Shown in pieces: positions 45,200 to 54,445 of a DNA stretch of 63,457 nt. The translations under genes were made by a program, and so were the position numbers. The notes beneath the pieces are model-generated. The model was not told the DNA's origin. It searched no databases and saw nothing but the letters and a program-made list of their open reading frames with translations. The stretch's first letter is position 1; the number at the start of each line of letters is the position of its first letter. The DNA comes from Herbidospora sakaeratensis (GTDB lineage: Bacteria > Actinomycetota > Actinomycetes > Streptosporangiales > Streptosporangiaceae), in NCBI RefSeq assembly GCF_001570525.1, contig NZ_BBXC01000012.1, forward strand, positions 188,991 to 252,447. The letters run 5' to 3'.

Positions 45200-47283
45200 T
45201 TGCCGTCGTCCACGGTCCGCCAGCGTCGCGTGCCGATGAGATGTTGCTGCAGATCGGCGCCGCCGTTTTGGCGAAGCCAACGGCCATCTGAGGTGAGCCA
45301 CCATGTGTCCGTCCCGTCGGAGAACGCGCGGTCGAGCAGGTCGGCGATGTAGGACCGGTGTTGTGCTCCGGTCACCTTCACCAGGGCCTCCACCCTTCGG
45401 TCGAGGTTGCGTCGCATCAGGTCGGCGCTGCCGATCCACATCTCGGGCCGCCGTCCGCCGCCGAACTCGTAGATGCGGGAGTGCTCCAGGAAGCGCCCAA
45501 GAAGGCTTCTGACCCTGATCGTCTCGGACAAACCCGGCACGCCCGGCCGGAGGGTGCAGATGCCGCGCACCCACAGGTCGATGGGCACGCCGGCCTGCGA
45601 GGCCCGGTAGAGGGCGTCGATCACGGGTTCGTCGACGAGCGAGTTGGTCTTGATCCGGATGCGGGCCGCGCGGCCCGCCTTGTGGTGGGCGATCTCCCGG
45701 TCGATGCGGGCCAGCAGGCCGTGCCGCAGCGAGTGGGGCGCGACCAGCAGCCGCCGGTAGGCCGAGTGGTTGGAGTAGCCGGTGAGGTGCATGAACAGGT
45801 CGGTGACGTCCTCGCCGACGAGCGGGTCGGAGGTGAGCAGGCCGAAGTCCTCGTACATGCGGGCGGTCTTCGGGTTGTAGTTGCCGGTGCCGATGTGGCA
45901 GTAGCGGCGCAGTTCGCCGTTCTGTTCCTGGCGCACGACCAGGGCCAGCTTGCAGTGGGTCTTCAGGCCGAGCACGCCGTAGACGACGTGGCAGCCGGCC
46001 TTCTCCAGTTTCCTGGCCCACGAGATGTTGGCGTGCTCGTCGAACCTGGCCTTGATCTCGACCACCACGACGACCTGCTTGCCCGCCTCGGCCGCGTCGA
46101 TCAGGGAGTCCACGATCGGCGAGTTGCCGGAGGTCCGGTAGAGCGTCTGCTTGATCGCCAGCACCGCCGGGTCGGCCGCCGCCTGCTCGATGAACCGGCC
46201 CACGCTGGTGGAGAAGCTGTCGTAGGGGTGGTGCAGCAGGATGTCCTTCTCGCGCAGCATCGAGAAGATGTCGTCGTCGGCGTGGATCACCTCAGACGGC
46301 ACGAACGGCCGGTAGCTGAGCTCGCCCCGGTTGTGGGTCGGCCCCAGGTCGGCGATCGTGTGCAGGCCCGACAGGTCGAGCGGGCCGGGCACCCGGTAGA
46401 TCTCGTGGTCGTGGACGCCCAGCTCCTCGACCAGCAGGTCGAGCACCTCGGGCGTGATGGTGTCCTCGACCTCGATGCGGACCGGCGAGCCGAACCGGCG
46501 GCGGCGCAGTTCGCGTTCGAGGGCCTGCATCAGGTTCTCGGTGACGTCCTCGTCGACGTCGAGGTCCTCGTTGCGGGTGACCCGGAAGACGTGGTTCTGG
46601 ACGATCTCCATGCCCTTGAACAACTGGCCGAGGTGGGCCGCGATGACGTCCTCAAGAGGCACGAACCGGTCTTTGGCCACCTTCACGAACCGGGGCAGCT
46701 GCGGGGGCACCTTCACCCGCGCGAAGACCGTGTTGCCGTTGACGGGGTTGCGGACCGTGACCGCCAGGTTCAGCGACAACCCCGAGATGTTGGGAAACGG
46801 GTGGGCCGGGTCGACGGCCAGCGGCGTCAGCACCGGCCGGATCCGCTCCCGGAACAACTTCCGCATCACCGTGCGCTCGTCGCGCCCGAGGTCGGCCCAG
46901 CGCACGATCTCGATGCCCTCGGCCACCAGCTCGGGCACGATCGCCTTGTGGAAGAGCGCCGCGTGGCGCTGCACGAGGACGTTGGCGATCCCGTTGATAC
47001 GCTCCAGCTCTTCGCTGGGTTTCAGCCCGCTCTGCGCCCTGAGCAGGAGTCCGGTGGCCATCCGCCGTTTCAGGCCCGCGACCCGCACCATGAAGAACTC
47101 GTCGAGGTTGCTCGCGAAGATCGCCAGGAACCGCACCCGTTCGAGAAGGGGGAGCTGGGGATCTTCGGCCAGTTCGAGCACACGTTCGTTGAACTGAAGC
47201 CAGCTCTCCTCTCGGTTGAGGAATCGCTCGTGAGGGAGGGGAAGCTCCTCCGGGGAGATGGGCACGGAAATTTCGGCGGACAT
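45196..47283 (-). CDS. ppk: Polyphosphate kinase 1
   Basis: 695-residue enzyme that reversibly polymerises the gamma-phosphate of ATP into polyphosphate. N-terminal helical domain ([20 protein letters not shown]), [23 protein letters not shown], and two PLD-like catalytic domains. The autophosphorylated histidine is in [20 protein letters not shown], and [21 protein letters not shown] and ARFDEHANI are typical. Start ATG at 47283. It is followed directly by mutT1. No PhoP-type box was found in the short upstream gap. Confidence 0.96.
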   Translation of the reverse strand: MSAEISVPISPEELPLPHERFLNREESWLQFNERVLELAEDPQLPLLERVRFLAIFASNLDEFFMVRVAGLKRRMATGLLLRAQSGLKPSEELERINGIANVLVQRHAALFHKAIVPELVAEGIEIVRWADLGRDERTVMRKLFRERIRPVLTPLAVDPAHPFPNISGLSLNLAVTVRNPVNGNTVFARVKVPPQLPRFVKVAKDRFVPLEDVIAAHLGQLFKGMEIVQNHVFRVTRNEDLDVDEDVTENLMQALERELRRRRFGSPVRIEVEDTITPEVLDLLVEELGVHDHEIYRVPGPLDLSGLHTIADLGPTHNRGELSYRPFVPSEVIHADDDIFSMLREKDILLHHPYDSFSTSVGRFIEQAAADPAVLAIKQTLYRTSGNSPIVDSLIDAAEAGKQVVVVVEIKARFDEHANISWARKLEKAGCHVVYGVLGLKTHCKLALVVRQEQNGELRRYCHIGTGNYNPKTARMYEDFGLLTSDPLVGEDVTDLFMHLTGYSNHSAYRRLLVAPHSLRHGLLARIDREIAHHKAGRAARIRIKTNSLVDEPVIDALYRASQAGVPIDLWVRGICTLRPGVPGLSETIRVRSLLGRFLEHSRIYEFGGGRRPEMWIGSADLMRRNLDRRVEALVKVTGAQHRSYIADLLDRAFSDGTDTWWLTSDGRWLRQNGGADLQQHLIGTRRWRTVDDGK

Positions 47284-47346
47284 GTCCTGAATATGCCCGA
47301 GTTTGTTGAACGACGTGTTAACTTCCCCGCAACGAAATCGCCAGTC

Positions 47347-48192
47347 TCAGGCCTCGGTCTCCCGGGCACGTGCGAGCTTCTCGTTCTCCCTGGCCTCGCG
47401 GGCGCGGACCTTCTCCTGCTCCCTCCGGAGCTTCTCGGCCTCCTTGGCCTCACGCTCGCGCGACTTCTCGGCCTCGCGCCAGAGTTTCTCCTGCTCCTTG
47501 CGCTGCCGGCTGAGCTCTTTGGGGTCGGTCAGCGGGCCGGGCGGCAGCGGCGGCGCCAGCACCAGCCCACGGGAGGCGTTGGTCAGCGCCGGGACCGGGT
47601 CGAGGTCGCTCAGCCCGTTCCAGCACAGGTTCACCAGGTGGGCGGCGACCGCCTCGCGGCTGGGCTTGCGCACGTCGAGCCACCACTGGCCGGTGAGGGC
47701 GACCATGCCGACGAGCATCTGGGCGTACATGGGGGCGTTCTTGGGGTCGTAGCCCCGGCCGGCGAACTCGTCGGCCAGCACGTCTTCGACCTGGCTGGCG
47801 ATGTCGCTGATCAGGCTCGCGAAGGTGCCGGTGCCGGACGCCGCGTGGGAGTCGCGGACCAGGATCCGGAAGCCCTCGCTGCTCTCCTCGATGTACTGGA
47901 GCAGCGCCAGGGCGGCCCGCTCCAGCTTCACTCGCGCGTGGGTCGCCGACAGCGCCTGGGTGACGAGGACCAGCAGGCGCTGCATCTCGCGGTCGATGAC
48001 CACGGCGTAGATGCCTTCCTTGCCGCCGAAGTGCTCGTACACGACGGGCTTCGACACGCTGGCGTGTGCGGCGATCTCCTCCACCGAAGTGCCGTCGAAG
48101 CCCTTCTCCGCGAAGAGGGAGCGACCGATCTGGATCAGCTGCTCGCGCCGTTCCGCGCCCGTCATTCGCCTGCGGGATCTGGATTCGGTCAC
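47347..48192 (-). CDS. TetR-family regulator with a long charged C-terminal coiled coil
   Basis: 281 residues. The N-terminal HTH (REQLIQIGRSLFAEKGFDGTSVEEIAAHASVSKPVVYEHFGGKEGIYAVVIDRE) is a clear TetR domain. A ligand/dimer domain extends to ~205. The last ~60 residues (ELSRQRKEQEKLWREAEKSR and further E/K/R repeats) form a highly charged helix that is unusual for TetR proteins. The gene lies 66 bp downstream of the acyl-CoA desaturase on the same strand and may be its operon partner and repressor of the palindromes at 49237-49265. That link is inferred. Confidence 0.88.
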   Translation of the reverse strand: MTESRSRRRMTGAERREQLIQIGRSLFAEKGFDGTSVEEIAAHASVSKPVVYEHFGGKEGIYAVVIDREMQRLLVLVTQALSATHARVKLERAALALLQYIEESSEGFRILVRDSHAASGTGTFASLISDIASQVEDVLADEFAGRGYDPKNAPMYAQMLVGMVALTGQWWLDVRKPSREAVAAHLVNLCWNGLSDLDPVPALTNASRGLVLAPPLPPGPLTDPKELSRQRKEQEKLWREAEKSREREAKEAEKLRREQEKVRAREARENEKLARARETEA

Positions 48193-48258
48193 GGCACCAT
48201 AATGGCGGGCCGTGAGAGTGACGGCACAGGCACGCCCTCACACGGCCCTCGGTATGGG

Positions 48259-49203
48259 CTAGGCAATGCGCTTCGCCGCCAGCCGCTCGGGATTGGGCCA
48301 CCGCACGTCATAGGCCCAGCCGAAGCGCTCGAAGATCTTGATCAGGCCGGCGCTCAGATCGATCTGACCTTTCAGCACACCATGCCGCGCGCAGGTCGGG
48401 TCGGAGTGGTGGAGGTTGTGCCACGACTCGCCGAAGGAGGGCAGCGCCAGCCACCAGACGTTGCGGGACTTGTCCCGCGACTCGAACGCCTCGTCGCCGA
48501 AGACGTGGCAGATCGAGTTGATCGCCCAGGTGACGTGGTGGAGCAGGCCGATGCGGACCAGGGTGCCCCAGAAGAAGGCCGTCGCGGCGCCCTGCCACGA
48601 CCAGGTGATCAGACCGCCGAGGATGCCCGGCAGCACCAGCGAGGTGATCGCCAGCACCGGGAACATCTTGTGGAACTTCACGATGTCGGGGTCTTTGACC
48701 AGGTCGGGGGCGTACTTCTCGCGGTTGGCGCGCTCGGCTTCGAACAACCAGCCCATGTGGGCGTACAGGAGGCCCTTGGTGACCGCCCAGAACGAGGTGC
48801 CGAAGCGCCACGGCGAGTGGGGGTCGCCCTCCTTGTCGGAGAACTTGTGGTGCTTGCGGTGGGTGGCGACCCAGTCGAGGACCGACATCTCCAGCGACAT
48901 GCTGCCCGCGACGCCCAGCGCGATCTTCAGCCCCCGCTTGGCCTTGAAGGAGCCGTGGGTGAAGTAGCGGTGCAGGCCCACCGTCACACCGAGACCGGTG
49001 AACATGTAGAAGACGAACGCGATGATGACGTCGACCCAGCTCAACCAGCCCCAGGCCCAGGCCACCGGCACCGCGAGCGCCAGTGCCACCAGGGGCAGGC
49101 CCACCACGACCCCGAAGGTGATGATCTCGGGAGTGGTCTTCCTCTCGGGGTCCATGTCAGGTTTGGGCTGCTTGGGCCCCGGGCGCTCCGAGACTACGGT
49201 CAT
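48259..49203 (-). CDS. Membrane acyl-CoA (delta-9) desaturase
   Basis: 314 residues from ATG at 49203. Four membrane helices and the three histidine boxes of the di-iron desaturases: HRYFTHGS (HxxxxH), HRKHHKFSD (HxxHH) and HNLHHSDP (HxxHH), plus the late HHVTWAINSICHVFG. It introduces a double bond into acyl-CoA for membrane-lipid fluidity. Two palindromic operators precede it. In-frame codons upstream to 49563 cross the tRNA-Gln region and are not coding. Confidence 0.93.
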   Translation of the reverse strand: MTVVSERPGPKQPKPDMDPERKTTPEIITFGVVVGLPLVALALAVPVAWAWGWLSWVDVIIAFVFYMFTGLGVTVGLHRYFTHGSFKAKRGLKIALGVAGSMSLEMSVLDWVATHRKHHKFSDKEGDPHSPWRFGTSFWAVTKGLLYAHMGWLFEAERANREKYAPDLVKDPDIVKFHKMFPVLAITSLVLPGILGGLITWSWQGAATAFFWGTLVRIGLLHHVTWAINSICHVFGDEAFESRDKSRNVWWLALPSFGESWHNLHHSDPTCARHGVLKGQIDLSAGLIKIFERFGWAYDVRWPNPERLAAKRIA

Positions 49204-49236
49204 GAAGTACCTCACGATCTGTGGTAGGTAGAGCCG

Positions 49237-49265
49237 GTTACGCCACCGTAACCTACGCCATCGTA
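49237..49265. promoter_or_regulatory. Tandem TACG-N4-CGTA operators before the desaturase
   Basis: GTTACGCCACCGTAAC (49237-49252) and TACGCCATCGTA (49254-49265) are inverted repeats with the same TACG-CC(A)-CGTA core. Their centres are 15 bp apart. They sit 34-62 bp upstream of the desaturase start, where a TetR dimer pair could block the promoter. Confidence 0.65.
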
Positions 49266-49437
49266 AGTTAGGAAGTCCTAAGTCGAGAATGGGGAGAAGG
49301 TGTATCGTGGGCGGCCATCTCATGGCGCGAAACTGTCTTGCCGACAAAGCCCCTGGTCTGCTATGGCGTGGCACGTTCCGGAAGTGACGCTTAACCACCA
49401 TCCTTTCCGTGGGTGTGCCCGGTAAGCTTGGGGGCGA

Positions 49438-49513
49438 TCCGGCGTTGGGTAATTGGCAGCCCGCCAACCTTTGGAGTTGGTTTGTCCTGGTTCGAGTCCA
49501 GGCGCCGGAACCA
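49438..49513 (+). tRNA. tRNA-Gln (anticodon TTG), CCA encoded
   Basis: Acceptor TCCGGCG pairs with CGCCGGA, discriminator A. The anticodon stem CCAAC/GTTGG encloses loop CTTTGGA, giving anticodon TTG for CAA. The T arm is CCTGG-TTCGAGT-CCAGG. The 3' CCA is encoded at 49511-49513. A -10-like TAAGCT lies 9 nt upstream (49423-49428). Confidence 0.95.
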
Positions 49514-49608
49514 ATTTGCGTCTCAGGTAAGCTCACGTTGTCGAGCGGGTGACCGTGCGGCATCCGTCAGCTGACCGTTTCGTTCGCGGATCCGAGGGAG
49601 CTCCCACA

Positions 49609-51042
49609 GTGAGTGCGCCGCGCCCGGCCGCCGTCATCGTCCTCGCCGCCGGTGAGGGCACCCGGATGAAGTCCGCCACCCCCAAGGTCCTCCACGAGGT
49701 CTGCGGCCGCACGCTCGTCGGCCACATGCTCCACGCCTCCCGGGAACTCGGGCCCGAGCGGCTGATCGTGGTGGTGGGACACGCCCGGGAGCAGGTCTCG
49801 GCCCATCTGTCGGCCGACTTCCCCGACGTGACGCCGGTCGTCCAGGAACAGCAGAACGGCACCGGCCACGCCGTCCGGATGGTGCTCGAGAACGTCGGCG
49901 TGATCGAGGGAACGGTCCTGGTCGTGTACGGCGACACGCCCCTCCTGCGCGGATCGACGCTGGCCGGCCTGCTCGGCGAACACTCCGCCAGGGGCAACGC
50001 GGTCACCGTGCTCACGGCCCACGTGCCCGACCCGACCGGCTACGGCCGCATCGTCCGCGGCGACGACGGCGCGGTGCTCGCGATCGTCGAGCACAAGGAC
50101 GCCACGCCCGAGCAGCTGGCGATCGACGAGATGAACTCCGGCGTCTACGCCTTCGACGGCGCCCTCCTGGCCGATGCCGTCAAGCGCGTGTCGACCGCCA
50201 ACTCCCAGGGCGAGGAGTACCTGACCGACGTGTTGTCGATCCTCCGCGAGGACGGCCACCGCGTCGGCGCCCACGTCGCCGCCGACCACGTCGAGGTCGA
50301 GGGCGTCAACAACAAGGCCCAGCTCGCGTTCGTCCGGCGGGTCCTCAACGACCGCATCCTCCACGAGCACATGATCAACGGCGTGACGATCGTCGATCCG
50401 GCCTCGACCTGGATCGACGCCGATGTCAGGCTGGAAGCCGACGCCGTCGTCCATCCGAACACCCAGCTGCACGGAGTCTGCACGGTCGGCACGGGGGCGG
50501 AGATCGGCCCCGGGTGCACGTTGACCGACACCGTCGTCGGCGCGGACGCCGTCGTCCGCAACGCCGTCTGCGACTCGGCCGAGATCGGCCCCGGCGCGTC
50601 GGTGGGCCCCTTCGCCTACCTGCGCCCGGGCACCCGGCTGGGCGCGAAGGGCAAGATCGGAACCTACGTCGAGACCAAGAACGCCGTCATCGGCGCCGGC
50701 TCCAAGGTGCCTCACCTGAGCTACGTCGGCGACGCGACGATCGGCGAGGGCGCCAACATCGGCGCCGCGACCGTCTTCGTCAACTACGACGGAGTAGACA
50801 AGCACCACACCACCGTGGGCGACCACGCCCGCGTGGGCAGCGACACCATGCTCGTCGCGCCGCTGACGATCGGCGAGGGGGCCTACACGGCCGCCGGCTC
50901 GGTGATCGTCAACGACGTCCCCCCCGGCGCGATGGCCGTGGCACGCGGCCGCCAGCGCAACGTCGAGGGCTGGGTGATCCGCCGCAGGTCCGGCACCAAG
51001 TCGGCCGAGGCGGCCCAGCGGGCCCTCGAAGAAGGTTCATAA
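49609..51042 (+). CDS. glmU: Bifunctional GlcNAc-1-phosphate uridyltransferase / GlcN-1-phosphate acetyltransferase
   Basis: 477 residues from GTG at 49609 (GGGAG ~11 nt upstream). The GTG at 49549 would add a 20-residue non-conserved extension. N-terminal uridyltransferase domain: VIVLAAGEGTRMKSATPKVL, VVQEQQNGTGHAVRM, VVYGDTPLL and GYGRIVR. C-terminal left-handed beta-helix acetyltransferase: many hexapeptide repeats, YVETKNAVIGAGSKVPHLSYVGDATIG, NYDGVDKHHTTVGDHARVGSDTMLVAPL. It makes UDP-GlcNAc for peptidoglycan. First gene of the conserved glmU-prs-rplY-pth run. Confidence 0.96.
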   Translation: MSAPRPAAVIVLAAGEGTRMKSATPKVLHEVCGRTLVGHMLHASRELGPERLIVVVGHAREQVSAHLSADFPDVTPVVQEQQNGTGHAVRMVLENVGVIEGTVLVVYGDTPLLRGSTLAGLLGEHSARGNAVTVLTAHVPDPTGYGRIVRGDDGAVLAIVEHKDATPEQLAIDEMNSGVYAFDGALLADAVKRVSTANSQGEEYLTDVLSILREDGHRVGAHVAADHVEVEGVNNKAQLAFVRRVLNDRILHEHMINGVTIVDPASTWIDADVRLEADAVVHPNTQLHGVCTVGTGAEIGPGCTLTDTVVGADAVVRNAVCDSAEIGPGASVGPFAYLRPGTRLGAKGKIGTYVETKNAVIGAGSKVPHLSYVGDATIGEGANIGAATVFVNYDGVDKHHTTVGDHARVGSDTMLVAPLTIGEGAYTAAGSVIVNDVPPGAMAVARGRQRNVEGWVIRRRSGTKSAEAAQRALEEGS

Positions 51043-51107
51043 CAGTTCAAGGCGCGGGTAGACCCGCGTATCACTCGGTTTCCCCGGGGCCAGGAGGAGC
51101 AAGTCGC

Positions 51108-52085
51108 ATGAGCGGGATCCAGACCATGGGCCAGAAGAACCTGATGTTCTTCTCGGGCCGGGCATACCCACAGCTTGCCGAGGAGGTCGCGCGCAACCTG
51201 GGGGTGGAGATCACCCCGACCTCCCTGCGTGACTTCGCCAACGGAGAGATCTACGTCCGCTACCTCGAATCGGTCCGGGGCTGCGACGCGTTCGTGATCC
51301 AGAGCCACACGGCTCCCATCAACCAGTGGATCATGGAACAGTTGATCATGGTGGACGCCCTGAAGCGGGCCTCGGCCAAACGCGTGACGGTCATCATGCC
51401 CTTCTTCGGGTACGCCCGGCAGGACAAGAAGGGCCGCGGCCGCGAACCCATCACGGCCCGGCTGATGGCCGACCTGTTCAAGCAGGCCGGCGCCGACCGG
51501 CTGATGTCGATCGACCTGCACACCTCGCAGATCCAGGGCTTCTTCGACGGCCCGGTCGACCACCTGTTCGCCATGCCGATCCTGATCGACTACCTCCGCG
51601 ACAAGATCGACCCGGCGACGACCACGATCGTCTCGCCCGACACCGGCCGCGTGCGGCTGGCCGAGCGGTGGTCCGACGCCCTGGGCACTCCGGTGGCGTT
51701 CATCCACAAGCGGCGCGACCTCGACGTGGCGAACCAGGTGAAGGTGAACGAGGTCGTCGGCAAGGTGCGCGGCCGCACCTGCGTGCTCATCGACGACATG
51801 ATCGACACGGGCGGGTCGATCTGCAAGGCGGCCGACGCGCTCTATGACCACGGGGCGACCAACGTGATCGTGGCGGCGACGCACGCGGTGTTCTCCGACC
51901 CGGCTGTCGATCGGCTGAAGAACTCGGCGATCTCCGAGGTCATCGTGACGAACACGCTGCCGATCTCGGAGGAGCAGCGCTTCGACAAGCTGACGGTGTT
52001 GTCGATCGCCCCGCTGATCGCGCGAGCGATCACCGAGGTGTTCACCGACGGGTCGGTGACGAGCCTGTTCGAGGGCGACTCGTAG
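51108..52085 (+). CDS. prs: Ribose-phosphate pyrophosphokinase (PRPP synthetase)
   Basis: 325 residues from ATG at 51108, with AGGAGG about 10 nt upstream. Makes PRPP from ribose-5-phosphate and ATP for nucleotide, His and Trp synthesis and for decaprenyl-phosphoribose. Motifs: LRDFANGEIYVRYLESVRG, FFGYARQDKKGRGREPITARL (ATP loop), DLHTSQIQGFFDGPVDHL and VLIDDMIDTGGSI (PRPP loop). It is normally followed by rplY; here a terminator and a three-gene insertion intervene. Confidence 0.96.
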   Translation: MSGIQTMGQKNLMFFSGRAYPQLAEEVARNLGVEITPTSLRDFANGEIYVRYLESVRGCDAFVIQSHTAPINQWIMEQLIMVDALKRASAKRVTVIMPFFGYARQDKKGRGREPITARLMADLFKQAGADRLMSIDLHTSQIQGFFDGPVDHLFAMPILIDYLRDKIDPATTTIVSPDTGRVRLAERWSDALGTPVAFIHKRRDLDVANQVKVNEVVGKVRGRTCVLIDDMIDTGGSICKAADALYDHGATNVIVAATHAVFSDPAVDRLKNSAISEVIVTNTLPISEEQRFDKLTVLSIAPLIARAITEVFTDGSVTSLFEGDS

Positions 52086-52101
52086 ACCTTTGGTTCTGAC
52101 G

Positions 52102-52128
52102 GGCCGATCGGTGACTCACCGGTCGGCC
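52102..52128 (+). terminator. Terminator of glmU-prs
   Basis: GGCCGATCGGTGA (52102-52114) pairs with TCACCGGTCGGCC (52116-52128) with one G-U; the effective loop is GACTC. A TG/TC-rich run (TGCTTGTCTTC) follows. Confidence 0.75.
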
Positions 52129-52226
52129 TGCTTGTCTTCATGCGGGATGCCAAGTGATCGATTCGGAGAAATCTGTCGGCTCTGTCCGTAGGATGACCTG
52201 GGTTATCAGTAGATTGGCAGGATTCG

Positions 52227-53348
52227 ATGACAGATCCCGGACGGCCACAGGACGTCGTTGAGGAACACTTCCTTGACAAACCGCTGGACGTCGAGGCCGA
52301 AGTTGACGACGGCGGTCAGGAGCAAGGTCTCCCCTGGCAGCCCGATGACATCAGGGTGAGCTCGCGGAATTTCTCACTGCGAAACGTTCTGGACATGATC
52401 GACGATGAGGAGTTGGAGCTCGCCCCCGACTTTCAGCGAAATCAGGTCTGGAAGCTCCCGCAGAAGTCGGGCCTCATCGAGTCTATTCTTCTCCAGATAC
52501 CTCTTCCCGCCTTCTACTTTGCCCAGGACAAAGACGGAAGAATGAAGGTCATCGACGGCCTTCAGCGGCTGTCGACAGCTTATGGGTTCGCCCGTGAAGA
52601 GCAGTTCGCGCTCGGCCATCTCGAATACCTCGACCTGTCCGGACAGCGATATTCCCAGCTTTCTCCGGTGTGGCGGCGGCGGTTCAACCAGACTCAGCTT
52701 GTGGTGCATGTCATCGACCCGCAGACTCCGGCACAGGTTAGATATGACATCTTCAAGCGCATCAACACCGGCGGCACGCCACTCAATGCCCAGGAGATCC
52801 GTCACTGCCTAACGAGCAACCGCTGTCGAGAGTTCCTCAAGCGATGTGCCGCCAGCGCCGAATTCCTCGAGGCCGTGGGGTCAAGCTTCCGTGACCACGT
52901 CCGAATGGCTGATCGTGAACTCGTTCTTCGGTTCTGTGCTTTCTCGGTGATCGGCCTTCAAGCTTATCAGGGGGCAATGGACCCTTTCCTGGACGAAGCT
53001 GCGGCCCTGATAGACGATCCGGCTAAGCTTTCCGACGAACAGCTTTCCGGTCTCGAAGAGGAATTTCGTCGCACCATGGTTCTGGCGGTGCAGGCGTTCG
53101 GTGGCCGAGCCTTCCGCAAAAGCCCCAGCTCGCCGCTCAACCGGCCCATGTTCGAGAGTCTGGCGGTTACGCTTGCCAAATCCTCCGATCGGGGGATTGC
53201 GCTCGATTTCCCTCAAATGGCGAGCCGTCTCCACAGACTGATCTCCAGTGACCGTGACTATTACGAGGCCATCAGCTCGTCGACGGGGAGCAGGTACAAA
53301 GTCGCCTACCGTTTCGCGAAGGCGGTAGAAGTGGTGCTCGGGGGATGA
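52227..53348 (+). CDS. DUF262 (GmrS/ParB-like) protein without nuclease domain, cassette gene 1
   Basis: 373 residues. After an acidic N-terminus the DUF262 core is clear: LAPDFQRNQVWK (65-76), LIESILLQIPLPAFYFAQ (83-100), KVIDGLQRLST (107-117, where most members have DGQQR) and FKRINTGGTPLNAQEIRHCL (176-195). The second half is helical and ends without the HNH/DUF1524 nuclease domain of GmrSD-type enzymes. DUF262 proteins use the ParB/Srx fold to bind or hydrolyse nucleotides and are common in restriction systems. Codons are richer in A/T at third positions than the flanking core genes. A TAGGAT at 52189 may be its -10. It overlaps gene 2 by 4 nt (ATGA). Confidence 0.85.
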   Translation: MTDPGRPQDVVEEHFLDKPLDVEAEVDDGGQEQGLPWQPDDIRVSSRNFSLRNVLDMIDDEELELAPDFQRNQVWKLPQKSGLIESILLQIPLPAFYFAQDKDGRMKVIDGLQRLSTAYGFAREEQFALGHLEYLDLSGQRYSQLSPVWRRRFNQTQLVVHVIDPQTPAQVRYDIFKRINTGGTPLNAQEIRHCLTSNRCREFLKRCAASAEFLEAVGSSFRDHVRMADRELVLRFCAFSVIGLQAYQGAMDPFLDEAAALIDDPAKLSDEQLSGLEEEFRRTMVLAVQAFGGRAFRKSPSSPLNRPMFESLAVTLAKSSDRGIALDFPQMASRLHRLISSDRDYYEAISSSTGSRYKVAYRFAKAVEVVLGG

Positions 53349-54445
53349 TCACGAAACTCGGGATCCGGAACTTCAAACGCTTTCTCACCCTCTCTCTGCG
53401 GCTGCGACCGCTGACGGTACTCACCGGGCTCAACGGCGCGGGTAAAAGCACGCTGGTCCAGTCGTTGCTGCTTGCCCGGCAGGCCGCTTACCGGACCGAA
53501 CTCGACGTGGTTGCTCTCAACGGTGTTCTCGGTCTCGCGCTGGGCGAGGCCGAAGACGTCTTCCACCCTGAAGCGGAGGAGTCGGCCCAGATAGAAGTCT
53601 TGCTCGAAACCGATGACGCTCTGCCGGTGACGTTCGGCTTCCGGTCGTCGGGCGGGCGTGCACTGAACCTCGCCGTGGCCGAACCCCGCCCTGACGGGCC
53701 CGCCATCCTGAAAGGCCACGGCACGGCATTCACGTACCTCTGCGCCGAGCGGCTCGGTCCGCGCGACCAACTGGAGGTCACCGCAGAGGACGTCGCACAC
53801 CTGGGGGTCGGAGAGAAGGGGCAGTTCTGCGGTCAACTCCTCGCCGTCCACGAAAATCAGGAGGTTCGGCCGTCGCTGCGGCATCCCCGTACCGCCGAGC
53901 ATGGCGTGACCACCGTGCGGGCGCAGGTCGAAGACTGGGCCAGCGACATCATCCGGCCGGTCCGTATCACCGCTCAGTGGCCGCCGGGGATCGCCGCCAG
54001 CGTCATCCGCTTCTCCGAACCAGGTTCGCTGCTGGATGGAATCCGCCCGCCGAACATGGGGTTCGGGGTGTCCTACGCGCTACCCGTCATCGTCGCCGGA
54101 CTGCTGGCCACGGAGAGGGCCATATTCATCGTCGAGAATCCCGAGGCCCATCTCCACCCCGCCGGCCAGAGCAGAATCGGGCGGTTCCTGGGCAGACTCG
54201 CCGGTAGCGGGGTACAAGTCATCGTGGAAACCCATAGTGACCATGTGCTGAACGGGATAAGGCTGGCGGCTGCCGATGATCAGACCGTCTCTCCCTCGGA
54301 TGTCATCGTCCACTATTTCGACGGGGAAGGTCTGGTCACCATTGAGATGACCGAGCGCGGCAGCCTCTCGAGTTGGCCCAGTGGCTTCTTTGACCAGCTC
54401 GAAAACGACCTGGGAGGATTGGCTCGTGCGCAGCGACGCCGATGA
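53345..54445 (+). CDS. DUF3696-type AAA/ABC ATPase, cassette gene 2
   Basis: 366 residues of the SMC/RecF-OLD-like ATPase class. Walker A GLNGAGKST (28-36) follows KLGIRNFKRFLTLSLRLRPL. A signature-like GFGVSYALPVI is at 239-249, Walker B AIFIVENPEAHLHP at 259-272 (ending in the OLD-type HLHP), and the H-loop VETHSDHVLNGIRLA at 294-308. The C-terminus SLSSWPSGFFDQLENDL is the DUF3696 hallmark. There is no TOPRIM nuclease domain. Members sit in many defence islands next to effector genes. It is translationally coupled on both sides, so the three proteins are probably made in fixed ratio and may form a complex. Confidence 0.87.
   Translation: MITKLGIRNFKRFLTLSLRLRPLTVLTGLNGAGKSTLVQSLLLARQAAYRTELDVVALNGVLGLALGEAEDVFHPEAEESAQIEVLLETDDALPVTFGFRSSGGRALNLAVAEPRPDGPAILKGHGTAFTYLCAERLGPRDQLEVTAEDVAHLGVGEKGQFCGQLLAVHENQEVRPSLRHPRTAEHGVTTVRAQVEDWASDIIRPVRITAQWPPGIAASVIRFSEPGSLLDGIRPPNMGFGVSYALPVIVAGLLATERAIFIVENPEAHLHPAGQSRIGRFLGRLAGSGVQVIVETHSDHVLNGIRLAAADDQTVSPSDVIVHYFDGEGLVTIEMTERGSLSSWPSGFFDQLENDLGGLARAQRRR

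Noticed and set aside
45358-49227. A 1289-codon open frame on the plus strand across ppk, TetR and desaturase
   Set aside because: It is antisense to three well-supported genes, has the D/E/R/V/G/Q/H-rich composition of a high-GC shadow frame, and has no domain or ribosome-binding site.
49320-49514. A 64-codon minus-strand frame reading APGLEPGQTNSKGWRA
   Set aside because: This peptide is the classic artefact of translating the antisense strand of a tRNA (here tRNA-Gln).
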